Positions 1 through 9,660 of a stretch of DNA of 64,000 nt are shown piece by piece. Position numbers and translations under genes: made by a program. This DNA is from Smittium mucronatum. Taxonomy: Eukaryota > Kickxellomycota > Harpellomycetes > Harpellales > Legeriomycetaceae. Position 1 is the stretch's first letter, and every line of letters begins with the position of its first letter. The notes beneath the pieces are model-generated. The model ran no database searches. It had not been told where the DNA came from and saw only the letters and a program-made list of their open reading frames with translations. Location of the stretch: the NCBI GenBank assembly GCA_001953115.1, contig LSSL01000287.1, forward strand, positions 1 to 64,000, written 5' to 3'.

Positions 1-200
1 TGGTGCTAAAATAAAAAATAGAGTTGTTGGGTAATCCAAAATATAAATTTTAGAGGATAATTTTCTATTGGTAAAATGTTGAAAATTTACTAGAGACAGT
101 ATTTTTTTCTATTTTTATTGGTCTGGTTTTAAATAAATCCAAGTGCAGCAAATAGTCTACACAGTAAAAAAAAGTCTGGTCTCCGAAAGAATCTCCCATA
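1..200 (+). mobile_element. MITE-like repeat, copy 1 (left end outside window)
   Basis: The sequence aligns with the copies at 1292-1562 and 3112-3322. Shared landmarks are 'TATTGGTAAAATGTTGAAAA', 'TTTACTAGAGAC' and the right end 'AAAGAATCTCCCATA'. The right end matches the terminal inverted repeat of copy 2. The left end is cut by the window edge. No coding capacity is seen. It is called a non-autonomous DNA element from the inverted ends seen in copy 2. Confidence 0.6.
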
Positions 201-1291
201 TATACTAAATAAATTTCTGATAAATTTCTGTAATCCCTGAGATTATTACGGCTTATTTCCTATAAACATTATTAAAATTTGAGTCCATTTTTAATTTATT
301 ATCTCTTATAAAAAAATTTAATTATTTTTTTATATCACAATGAAAATCAGGTTTTCTATATCCTCCAAGAAATTCGAGAGATATGAAAGGCTTGAATTGC
401 TTTTTTTAAAGGATTTTGTTAATAATTATTCAGAAAAGTCAGTATTGTCTGATTTCTTATTTTGATTATTTCTAAAATAATAATTTACAGCTAAATATAT
501 TATATTAGTCCCAAAGAAATTATCATCTTTTTTTAATTTTCTCTCAACCATGATAGAATTTATGCCAAATTTTTGAGGTTCCAAAAGGTCATATTTAATA
601 TCAATAATTTCATTTGTGATACAATTGTTGGAGTACTCTTTGTACTGATTAGTCATAATTCAGCCATCACAAAATTATACATTCTTAATTTAAAAGGACA
701 CCCAATCTCTTTAGAATTTAGAAAACTGTAAAATGTTTTAGAATAAATTTTTGGTTTTTTTAATAACAATCTCTTAAAAAAATCTAAATTTTTTCATTTA
801 ACTCGTTCTATTCCAAATCCCACTCGAGAATATAAATTTTCGTTTATAATAATATATCCGATCAAATTTAAATTAATGACAAGGTAATAAAATGAAATTA
901 TTATGATAGTTAAATAGTAACTAAGTTAATCCGATACATAAACAATAAAGATTAATATTCTCTATTTATTACAGCACAAGTTGAAATTTTCAATACTGAT
1001 TTTTCGAATCACGAATCTTATACTTACATCAAGCCCAAAATCCAAAATTATTTGCTTAATTAGTTTTAAATATTTTAAAAATTTATCGGATTTTCTACAT
1101 TAAAATTTTTAACAAGAGTAAATGTTTAAATTAGATTTTCTTTAAAATATCGCGTGGTTTTATTAGTCAGCTTAAAAAGGCGTTTTTTAAAAAATAATAG
1201 CTTAATTTGTCACAAAAGCCCTATTGGAGGAATAAAAGTGGCGTTTTTTCTTAAATTGCCGTATTAAGAAATAGTTTCCATAAATTAATTA
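201..1291. other. AT-rich intergenic, one doubtful small ORF
   Basis: The only open frame worth noting is at 426-656 on the minus strand and is listed separately. The rest is A/T-rich. Near 1160-1260 an 'AGGCGTTTTTT' and 'GTGGCGTTTTTT' motif occurs twice, without further structure. Confidence 0.6.
426..656 (-). CDS. Doubtful 76-codon ORF, unknown function
   Basis: An ATG-initiated frame of 76 codons has an in-frame TGA just upstream, so it is not the 3' exon of a longer frame with this phase unless splicing enters internally. The product would be polar and Asn/Lys/Asp-rich, with no signal peptide, no membrane segment and no recognisable domain. Compared with other ORFs of this size here it looks less like a poly-Phe/Lys shadow, because residue use is varied ('LLEPQKFGINSIMVERKL'). 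No codon-level or homology support is available. In DNA this AT-rich, frames of this length also arise by chance. It lies about 1.2 kb downstream of MED4 on the same strand. Confidence 0.2.
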   Translation of the reverse strand: MTNQYKEYSNNCITNEIIDIKYDLLEPQKFGINSIMVERKLKKDDNFFGTNIIYLAVNYYFRNNQNKKSDNTDFSE

Positions 1292-1562
1292 TATGGGAAA
1301 TTCCCTTTTAGAGCCGACACTATCCACGTAAAATTTTCTACATTCTTACTTTGGAAATATACCAGTGGGATATTGTATAAAATCATTGAGCGATTTTCTG
1401 TTGGAATTGCAAAAATAAAATTTATATTGGCAAAATGTTGAAATTTTACTAGAGCTAATATGTTTTTATTAAACATTTTTGGTTTTGAGGTGATATAAAT
1501 TGCTACTAATTAATAGTTCAAACAGCATAAAAAAAGTCAACTCTTAAAAAGAATCTCCCATA
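1292..1562 (+). mobile_element. MITE-like repeat, copy 2 (complete, with terminal inverted repeats)
   Basis: The left end 'TATGGGAAATTCCCTTTTAG' and the reverse complement of the right end, 'TATGGGAGATTCTTTTTAAG', match over about 22 bp with four differences. Both ends are flanked by TA, consistent with a TA target duplication. The interior aligns with copies 1 and 3. Length is about 271 bp and no ORF of its own is supported. Ends of this kind fit a Stowaway/Tourist-type MITE; the exact superfamily is not established. Confidence 0.65.
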
Positions 1563-1906
1563 TAACCCTAATTCATTTGTTTCCAAAGATGAAATCGATA
1601 ATAATTCCATACTGAAGTCTGGAAAACTGGGATACTGAAAGTAAGTTCATTTTTAGAGCAGGAAAAAAATTTCATACATGAATAATAATCCTTTTCTTTC
1701 TATGCCTGATAAAATGGTTTTATTTAATATAGTTTGTTTGTGTTCAATTTATAAATGAGTTAGTGTCAAATCTGTGTTATAAGAAAAGATATACAGATCA
1801 ATTATAGAAAAAAAGTAGCTGGATGTGTACTTTATCAAATAGACAGTAATTATGCTAAGGTGTTTTTTTATACTACAATAAGATAATAAATTTTAGATGT
1901 GAATGA
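1563..1906. other. MED4 downstream region
   Basis: This is A/T-rich sequence between the MITE and the MED4 stop codon, expected to hold the MED4 3' UTR and polyadenylation signal. No ORF or RNA gene is seen. Confidence 0.5.
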
Positions 1907-2788
1907 TCATTCCAGATCAGGATTAAGATCCAAATCAAGTAAGAATCCGTTTGATTCGATTTCGAAATTGTTCTCTTGCTCAATGTAACCAATATTTTCG
2001 ATTTCAGGAATTTCTTCTGTAATGGAAGTTTAAAAAGGTGTAATTAGAAATGTTGTAAATATGAGAATAAAATAAATACCAGTAGCATCTTCAGCTGTCG
2101 TGGCTTGTGTAGAATTGTATTGGTTAATAAGACCGGCCCTCATAGCTAATTCTATGGGATAAGGTGGCTCTGCAGGAAGTAATGAGTTCCCCGAATCGTA
2201 ATTATGCGGGGCTGACGTGAATGAACTTATCCTTTTGGCATAGCTAATCAAATCTTCTAAATTATTATCGACTAGGAAAGTTACAAAAAATTGAAGTATT
2301 AGTTTAAATTTAAAGTTTTAATGGTAGTTTAATTTTTTCTGTTTAGAATTTCAAAAAGAATCGTAAATAAAAAAACCTTCGGTATAAATCTTATTTTTTT
2401 TTGCACTATTTTCAGAAATTAATATTTCAGCTTGAAGCAGCTTTTTCGATTTGTAATATTTTTCTACCAATTCTCTTTTGATCATATCGACTTTAATTGT
2501 ATTTTTTTGTACTTGGAATATCTGTCTTTGTAATTTTTGATGTTGATCGATCTTAGAGTTTATAATGTTCAATCTTCTGTCTATTTGAATAAGACTGGAT
2601 ACGAGTTTCTTCCTCTGCAGACTAATGGTTTCCTGGTTAGCATTACTGACGCCTAAAACATCGAATGATGAAAGCAATGCTCTGAACGTCTCATTATAAT
2701 CGTTTATTGTTTTATTGAATAAGCTTATTAGTGATGCGTTTTCAGTATCCATTGCGTTAGATGCATGCAAAGATTGCTTATAAATCAT
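1907..2788 (-). CDS. MED4: Mediator complex subunit 4, three exons
   Basis: This is a subunit of the Mediator middle module, which links transcription factors to RNA polymerase II in the nucleus. Exons are 2788-2377, 2271-2080 and 2016-1907, giving 237 codons and ending at TGA (1909-1907). Intron 1 (2376-2272, 105 nt) runs GTTTTT...TTCCTAG with 'CTAATAC' as a likely branch site. Intron 2 (2079-2017, 63 nt) runs GTATTT...ATTACAG with 'CTAATTAC'. Both are phase 1 and the joined frame is open throughout. Residues 25-130 are helical and rich in Lys, Gln and Leu, as in the Med4 coiled-coil region. The family hallmark follows as 'ISYAKRISSFTSAP' (146-159) and 'EPPYPIELAMRAGL' (172-185), then an acidic tail. 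The length is close to that known for fission-yeast Med4. A second ATG at codon 13 is an alternative start. The intron 1 donor is weak, so its exact boundary is the least certain point. Function is from family knowledge; the splicing is inferred. Confidence 0.85.
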
Positions 2789-3111
2789 CTTTGCAAACTT
2801 CTACATTAATAAGGTTGTACGCACAAAAAATTATTTATTTTCCTGCCAATATGAGCAATCAGTTATAATGTATTGTTTTCGATATCAGAGCTATTGATCT
2901 ACATAACACTGTACCTATTGTATTAACCAATTATCTTTAGTATTTGGATTCAGTTAACAAATAAATATTGTTTTATTCTCACATTTGGAGATTATTTGAC
3001 AGGCTGAAACCCGTACACAAAGAGTTAATAGATTTTTTTTTAAAACATACTATTGGCTTAATAATTCTGTGAAACTTTCAAAGTTATGATAAATGTGAGA
3101 TTCTCATATTG
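2789..3111. promoter_or_regulatory. MED4 upstream region
   Basis: This 320-bp A/T-rich stretch lies directly upstream of the MED4 start (minus strand), between the gene and a decayed MITE. It must contain the promoter unless transcription starts inside the MITE. No defined promoter motif stands out against the AT background. Confidence 0.35.
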
Positions 3112-3322
3112 GGCCGAAATTAATTATTATATTTTTACTCTTTCCTAATTTGGAAAACCGATATTTTAAATGTATAAAAATTGTTGGTTAATCTGGAATT
3201 GGAATCACAAATAAAATCTGCTATTGTCAAAATTCTGAAAATTTATTATAGTTTCTCTACTTTTTCAATTTTTATTGGTTTAGTGATGGTTTAATTTTAT
3301 TTTGGATAATGGGTTGGATTTA
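3112..3322 (+). mobile_element. MITE-like repeat, copy 3 (right end replaced)
   Basis: It shares 'TTGTTGG-TAATC', 'CTATTG-CAAAAT-CTGAAAATTTA' and 'TTTTTATTGGTTTAG' with copies 1 and 2 at roughly two-thirds identity. The expected right terminal inverted repeat is missing. The alignment stops where the poly(A) end of the next retroelement begins at 3323, which suggests that element inserted into this copy. Confidence 0.45.
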
Positions 3323-3960
3323 TTTTTTTTGTATCACGGAATATTATTGTAAGATAACATCATTAAAAACTATACTAAAAAAAATGTAAAAATGAAAAAT
3401 ACGTATAGAAAGGAGCTATTGTCCTAGCTACAATAAGCTCCTCCGCCGGACTACCGGCTGCGTACCTACGGGAAAAGGGTTCAATCTACCACCCGAAAGA
3501 CCCCCCTGGCATTGCTTCAAGTAGACTGGATGACTGAGGTTACGTGCAGTCAAGAATTAAGCTCTTTTTCAGCGAAAAATAGTTCATTGAATCCACTGAG
3601 CTCCTAGTCAGATCTTACTTCTAAGAGGATTAATAAAATTAGGCTCCTACCCAAAAGTGGGATTGATCGATATGGCTTTCCTACAAATAGCTGTTAGACG
3701 CTGAGATCCAACTGACTGTCGAACGCTGGACTTGTGCACTAGAATATGTCTCAGCTGTGCTAAACGATTGGTTCCTCCTGTTTCTAGATGGTCCTCCTCT
3801 GGAATCACTGTCCTCCGAATCGCTGTGCGCTGTCTCCATTACTCCCAACCAAGAATAGTACAACGCTGCGTGAATTTTTGGTCTAGTGTACTTCGAAAAG
3901 TACATTATTAAGCCCCTAAACCACGGCAAGGCATTTCACTCTTAGGGGAAAAAACTAAAG
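3323..3960 (-). mobile_element. Poly(A)-tailed retroelement, family 2, left copy (with ORF)
   Basis: Read on the minus strand, the element ends with 'CCGTGATAC' followed by A8 (3330-3323). Upstream lies a GC-rich body reaching about 3960. The part 3323-3640 aligns with the copy at 4505-4800 on the opposite strand. Shared words are 'GACTAGGAGCTCA', 'GACTGCACGT', 'CTCAGTCATC', 'ACTTGAAGCAAT' and the tail 'GTGATACAAAAAAAA'. The body is close to 50% GC in a background near 20%, implying recent arrival. The 5' boundary is set only by the fall in GC near 3960. It could be the 3' end of a LINE or a composite SINE; no reverse transcriptase is present. Confidence 0.6.
3681..3929 (-). CDS. 82-codon ORF inside family-2 retroelement, unknown product
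   Basis: This frame is open from an ATG and lies on the same strand as the retroelement, upstream of its conserved 3' region. The N-terminal third is aromatic and basic ('MPWFRGLIMYFSKYTRPK'). The middle is Ser/Asp/Glu-rich ('HSDSEDSDSRGG'), followed by an Arg-rich patch ('SRNRRNQ') and a Ser/Thr-rich end. Acidic-serine then basic composition is seen in some retroelement nucleic-acid-binding proteins, but I recognise no domain. Base composition is far richer in GC than the surroundings, as for the rest of the element. It could equally be a chance open frame in GC-richer DNA, or the truncated end of a longer ORF whose 5' part is lost. Confidence 0.3.
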   Translation of the reverse strand: MPWFRGLIMYFSKYTRPKIHAALYYSWLGVMETAHSDSEDSDSRGGPSRNRRNQSFSTAETYSSAQVQRSTVSWISASNSYL

Positions 3961-4504
3961 AATCAGCGTGTAAATTTAAGGCCCAACCACATTTTTCGCA
4001 TTTTACTTGCAAATAAATAACCAAAATTAGTGAATGTGGCGTGGAAAAAAAGCACAAATTTTCTACTGGTTACAATTGGTCATATTTTTAAACTTGACAA
4101 TTAACAATCAACAAATATAAATTTTATGAATAACTAAAATATATATGAATAGTAATCAAATAAATCACTAAATAAAGCTATGCTTTTTATTTTCGACTTG
4201 CAATAGTAATATAAAACTTACCGATTATTTAATAATAAAGTTTTTTTCTTGCAACAAATATCGGATAATCCATTGCAAATGTGTATGAGAATTGTGGGCT
4301 TGCTAAACTTTTTTTTTTTAAAAAATTAATTTTTTGCGATTAGAGATATTTTAAAATATCTTTGTTAATAATAAGCTTATTTCTTAAATTGAAAAGTATA
4401 TATATATTTTTATTTCGTAAAGCAAAAATATATAGTTAAATTAAATGTTATCGCTTAATGTCCTTCTGTAAAATTATTTTTCAACATTATTAATATCATT
4501 GTAA
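3961..4504. other. Spacer between two opposed retroelements, no gene seen
   Basis: A/T-rich DNA with no open frame and no alignment between its two halves. The first 100 bp contain 'GGCCCAACCACA' and 'GAATGTGGCGTGG', which may be the undecayed 5' edge of the left element. Confidence 0.5.
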
Positions 4505-4800
4505 ACTCCGACTAGGAGCTCAATAGGTTCAATAGACATTTTTCATTGAAAAATAACTTAATTCATGACTGCACGTTCCTCAGTCATCAAAACTACTTGA
4601 AGCAATAAAATGGAGGAGAGGGGGTCTTCCAGTGTGTATATAGCGTCCAACTCACGTAGATGCTCAACCAGCAACCGAACAGAAGAGCTTATTTTAGTTA
4701 GGGTGATCTTATTTTATATATATATTTTTCTTTTTTGATATTTTTTGTAAGCGTTTTAATGACGTTGTCTAATTATAAATTCTGTGATACAAAAAAAAAA
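4505..4800 (+). mobile_element. Poly(A)-tailed retroelement, family 2, right copy (5' truncated or decayed)
   Basis: This is an inverted relative of 3323-3640. It runs from 'CGACTAGGAGCTCA' through 'GACTGCACGTTCCTCAGTC', 'ACTTGAAGCAAT' and 'TCTGTGATAC' into A10 at 4791-4800. It is more AT-rich and diverged than the left copy, so the two are separate insertions of different age rather than the two ends of one transposon. No counterpart of the 3681-3929 ORF is visible upstream. Confidence 0.6.
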
Positions 4801-6064
4801 CACTGATACTATCTTGAAAATACAATTATATTATAACCATTTATTTTTCTACGTGTTTTTTAATTGTTTATCGACCAATTTTATTAATTGTTTTATTTTA
4901 TTTGCTGAATCATGTTTTTTTTCATCAAAAAAAATTTCTGGATGAAAAATACATTTTCATGCTGGTTTTTAGATTCTTAGGAAATGTGAAAAATTTTAAG
5001 GGATAATTTTTTTAACCTTTTTCAATATGAAAATATAAGTTTACCCGAAATCTTCAATAATGCACCTAAAATCTTAAGCCAATCACTAAAATTTATTTTT
5101 CACTGTGCTTTTCATAGAAGAAATCATGCTCTCGTCACAAAAAAAAAAACTCTTTTACTGGCCAAAATTATTATTATTATTTTTCTTCCATTTTCACGAC
5201 ACAATCTTCAATTGGAGCATTTGTTGTTATCTCAAAATCAGCCATATTTATAGCAAGGATTTCTTCATAAAAAATTTCCATGAGAGTATGTAGCAGTAGA
5301 ATTAATATCCGTATGAAATAATTTTCATCTATTAAATATATGCTGTTTGAACATATAATTTTTCAAACACAAGTTCCAGAAGTCTCATTAAGGGCATATT
5401 TTCTTTAAATATATTTTAAAAAAACCCCATAATATCTTTAAAGGGGTAAGATGTAGATTGGAGAGCATTAAAATTAAATTTTGAAATTGAAAATGGGTTT
5501 TGAAAAAATAGATTATTTCTAGAAAATAAAAATAAAAGATTACTCAGTTGTTATTACTATTTTCACAACAAAGTAAAGAATGGATATAAAGTTTTCATTA
5601 AAATAGAGTATTTCTATAATAAAAGCGAAAGTCTTACATACTTTTCTTTTGAAGTTATAGAATTCATGTATAGGGACAGAAAAACCGGTGATTAAATCTA
5701 AAATAGTAGAAGATGTATATAGCAATATCCCAAGAGGCCATTTAAAATCGCGAATAATTTAATAATGGATAGAGTTAATGTTAAATATAAAAGATATAAG
5801 CCAATATAAATTTAATTAATATAAAAAAAAAAAAATTGTAGTAAATTTCAACGAGTTAATAGAATACTGCGAAAAAAACTCTTATGAAAAAGAAATGATA
5901 AGAGATACGTTTTAATTTTCGGTTTGATTCCAGACTCAATAAAAATGCTAGTACGTCAAAAAAATTATTGAAGGATTTCCAGATATATAATAATTTTCAC
6001 ATTGACATTACTAGCAAACTATTATATCTCGGATGTCTTGTACTAGTGAATGAAATTTCATATC
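4801..6064. other. AT-rich, no gene seen
   Basis: All frames are broken by stops at short intervals, and open frames of about 60 codons (near 5105 and 5540) have Phe/Lys/Ile-rich translations typical of AT background. The last 60 bases may belong to the MULE relic that follows. Confidence 0.55.
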
Positions 6065-6640
6065 ACAAAAAAATTATTTATACCTATCTTATTAGATATA
6101 ACACAGGATGAAAAAGAAGAAAATATATTATGGGCTTTGGGGTAAATAAAAGATGTTCTAGTTCATCATAAACATCGATTTAATATATTAAACCTAATAC
6201 CTGACTCCGAACCGCAAATATCATCCGCCCTAAAAAAATTTGACTGAAAAACAAAAATAAAAATTTTTTGGGCTCACACATGGAGAAATTTTCAATCTGT
6301 TGTAGGTAATTCTCTGAATATTCTCCAAGATAAAATAAACCAAGATAAAGATTTTATTCAAATTTATTACAACGAAGAAATATTTCGTTTATCATGGCAC
6401 CTTTATATACGAAAAAGGAGAGAGATTCCATATCTGCACAATTTAATGAAGCAGTTACACCAGAACTATTTTTAGAAGAGTGGGAGTTGGTATGAGGGAT
6501 ATAAAAATTTCACAACAAGTAAAAATAACCACCTTGAAATATTTAATTTAAAAGTTAAAACTAATTATTTTTCCTAGGAAAAGAGAAATATATTACAGCT
6601 ACTTGAAAATTTTATTGGGATTATAGATGACACCTAAAGT
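6065..6640 (+). pseudogene. MULE-type DDE transposase relic
   Basis: Broken reading frames on the plus strand translate in order to: 'PILLDITQDEKEENILWAL' (about 6083-6140), the usual strand preceding the second catalytic Asp; 'PDSEPQISSALKKF' (about 6200-6243), matching the D-x-E/x-x-A-I/L-x-x-A segment; 'FWAHTWRNF' (about 6268-6294), matching the CWAH/RN motif with Cys replaced by Phe; and 'WYEGYKNFTTSKNNHLEIF' (about 6489-6545), matching the C-terminal 'TNN-x-LE-x-x-N' signature. Motif order and spacing fit Mutator-like element transposases. Several in-frame stops show the gene is dead. No terminal inverted repeat was found around it. Family knowledge supplies the motif names; the relic status is seen directly. 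Confidence 0.7.
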
Positions 6641-9400
6641 ACTAAATAACTAAACTTTTCCAAGCCAAATTACACAAATTATTCATTACTCGATGAAGAT
6701 TAATATAAAAGAATTATTATTTTTGATTCTAATTAAGATTTGTTTTTTTTTATGTTAAAAAAAGATTTTAAAATATCGAAAAATTCGATAGATAAGTTAA
6801 AGAAATTTTATTTAAAGAATTTAATTCTTTAAGTTAAGGAAACCTTTTCCGAATAAAAAAAAAAAAAAAAATTCATTTATTCAACTTGAAAAGAGTCGAA
6901 AATGTGTACATGTGTATTATTATCTAAAGAAAAAAACAACTTCGTGTAATCGAAACTTTTTTGGATACGAAAAAAACAAGACGCAGCCCAAAGAAAATTA
7001 AAAAGAACAATAGAATCATAATGAACAGATACATAATTTTTTGAATATATTTTTTTTAAATTTTGTATTAAAAATCAATTTAACGCTGAATAGACTATAA
7101 TTATTACCAATTAAAACCTATGAGTATCCTAAAAGTGAATTTTTTATTTACAGCCACTTAAATCTAAATCCAAGGATTTTTTATAGCTTGATGATTTAAA
7201 CTTTTTCACAACCTAATATAAAAAAAGCTTATATTATCCTAATTATAGAATATCTCAAAAAAAGAAATAAATAAATAAGAGTTACTAAGACAAAATAAGT
7301 CTTATACTATACAATATTAATTTTCAACCTATTAGAAGCATATATCCAAGGTAATGGATAGCTTAGTTATAAATCGACATACTTCCTCCCCGAAAATTTA
7401 TCGTTAAATCATGAAAAAATCAAATAAAACCAAAATATAGGCAAAAAAACTTTCAAAATTAATACCCCTTATACGAATATTTATCTAATCAGATGTTACA
7501 ATCCGAAAACATTTCAATCTAATCGAATTTTACTTTCCTAAAATCTAAAAAAAAAATTAAATACAAATACAAATATAAATTAAACTTTATAGTACATGCT
7601 CACAGAATGGAGAATTTGTGTGAGCTAAAACATTATCTATATTGGCCCAGAATTATATGATATAAATGCAATGGAAAAAGGTGTTAGATAGAATTTTTTT
7701 TTAAAAAATTTTTATTAGGAATGAAAAACCTTTCACACCGATACCAAAAAAATTTCAATTTGAGATAATTTGATGTTTGAAATTCATGATTTGAATCATG
7801 ATACAGATTTCGTAATCTATTACCAAATCTGAATTTTTTTTTGTACATTAATAAAAAATGGTTTTTTTTAGTTATTAGAATAAGATTTTAATGGTGAAAA
7901 ATGAAGTGAAAAATATTATTTTGTGGTTGGTATGAGATTTAGTGATAGGATTAAGATTTCGTGTTGATGATGTAAGATTTCAGTGATTACAATATTCTAA
8001 AATATTTTATATTTAATAATCCTGATTATCCTTAAATTATTGGTTAAAATATATCTGAGTTCTATTTCAGAATAAAATTATGACTACGTCCATAAAAATT
8101 TGTTCAATTTCTCATTTATAATATTTTCAAAATATAGCCAAGCACAGATGCTTTTTTTTAATTTTATTTTTCAACGTCCGACAAGCATATTCATATTATT
8201 TTATTGATATTTTTTAAGTAGAAATTGTTCAATTATCTACTAGAAAGATCGCGGACCCAAAAGAATGCCAAATAAAAAAATTAATCGATAAAAGAAAATA
8301 AAAATATTAAAAATCTAAAAAAAACACTTTATTAATCGATTAAAATTATGAGTCCTAGTCAGAATATTAATAACAAAAAAAAAAAATTAAAATTTTGATT
8401 TAAAATTCAGTAACTTGATACAAAAAATAAAATTTCTGACAGAATTAAAGATTAAAAGTCGAATAAATATTAAAATTTAGGCAGATTAGAGCAAAAATCC
8501 TCTATGATTTTTTATATCGGTTCATTTAATTAAATTATCTATTGTCACAATTTAACTAGTTAATAGATTTATTACTTATAAATCCATTTTTGAATATCTT
8601 ATTTATTTGAAAAAAACTCTTCAAAAAAATCAAAAAGATACTAATAAACCTCTATTCTCTTCAGGGCACTGACATAGTTGCAGAAAAATATTTCTAAAAC
8701 TTTTTATACAAAAAAATAAGCCATTTAAAAACATGAAAATTGAATGGGGTTATATCGGTAAGATACATCCATTCGATGAAGTAATATGCGAGTTTAAAAT
8801 GAGAATTTAGAAAAAAAGATGATCGGAAAGCTGCTCTTAAATAATATTCTGCTGTAAAAACAAGAAATATTTTAGATTTAAATTTATGATAAGAATAAAC
8901 CATTATAATCAAAATTTTATACTAAATCTTTTCATGCTTTAACCCTCAAAGCCAAATTTAAATATTAGTACTAGAGAAGTACACAAGCTGAGTTCAACTT
9001 ACCTGGAAAATAAAAAAAAGACTTTTAAATAGTGGCTATTTTTTAAGAGTTAGTAAATATATTCAATATTGTGGAACTTAGAAGAAGAAAAAATCAGCTG
9101 CAATTAGCCTCTTCATCTTAAGAAGAAATAATTAAAAAGACTCGTTGAAAAAGTAATGTATATGGGAACATAAATATATGAAACATTCATTTTCAACTGC
9201 CCAATTTCCCCTTTTAATTGCAATAAAAAATTAAACACTATAAAATAATTTTTTATGAAAATTTATTTGAAATTCAAATTAAAAAATAGACAAATTAAAA
9301 AAAATATCACTTCAAAGAGATTTTTAAAAATCGCGAGCGAATCGAAAATGACACAGATCGACACAATTTTAGACTTATTGATCTTGATTATTATGTCGTA
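6641..9400. other. AT-rich, no gene seen
   Basis: Only homopolymer-rich A/T sequence with short frames. A slightly GC-richer patch near 7590-7690 ('CTCACAGAATGGAG', 'TATTGGCCCAG') has no open frame. The 72-codon frame at 8694-8912 (minus) has a Phe/Tyr/Lys translation with no recognisable motif. Confidence 0.55.
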
Positions 9401-9439
9401 TTATTAGAATTTTAAGATAAATATGGCACTTTTTTATCA

Positions 9440-9650
9440 TCAGAAATATCTATAGTTTTAAATAAATCATGGAGGAATTATTTTTGGGCTATTATCTATC
9501 TTAAAAAAGAGATCAAAAACCCTTTTTGTAGTTTCAAACCTATGAAAATCATTTTAAATTCTTCTCCTTACATTAAAAAAGCTCTAATAGAATTATATCC
9601 CAGTATAAGTCTAAATTACTGGGCTCATATTTTAAGAAACTTGGTGTAGG
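9440..9650 (+). pseudogene. MULE-type transposase fragment
   Basis: A 35-codon frame from ATG 9542 to TAG 9647 contains 'NSSPYIKKALIELYPSI' followed by 'YWAHILRNL'. This is the same segment as in the relic at 6.2 kb (D/S-x-E/P...A-L...F/Y-P...W-A-H-x-x-R-N). The catalytic Asp position reads Asn and the Cys of CWAH reads Tyr. Upstream, broken frames give nothing clear. It is a small, diverged relic of a related Mutator-like transposase. Confidence 0.55.
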
Positions 9651-9660
9651 ATATTAAATC

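Noticed and set aside
3323..4800. Single DNA transposon with about 220-bp terminal inverted repeats
   Set aside because: Each arm ends outward in the same GTGATAC-poly(A) tail and the arms differ in age, which fits two separate retroelements.
8694..8912. 72-codon minus-strand ORF
   Set aside because: Composition typical of AT-rich background; no motif.
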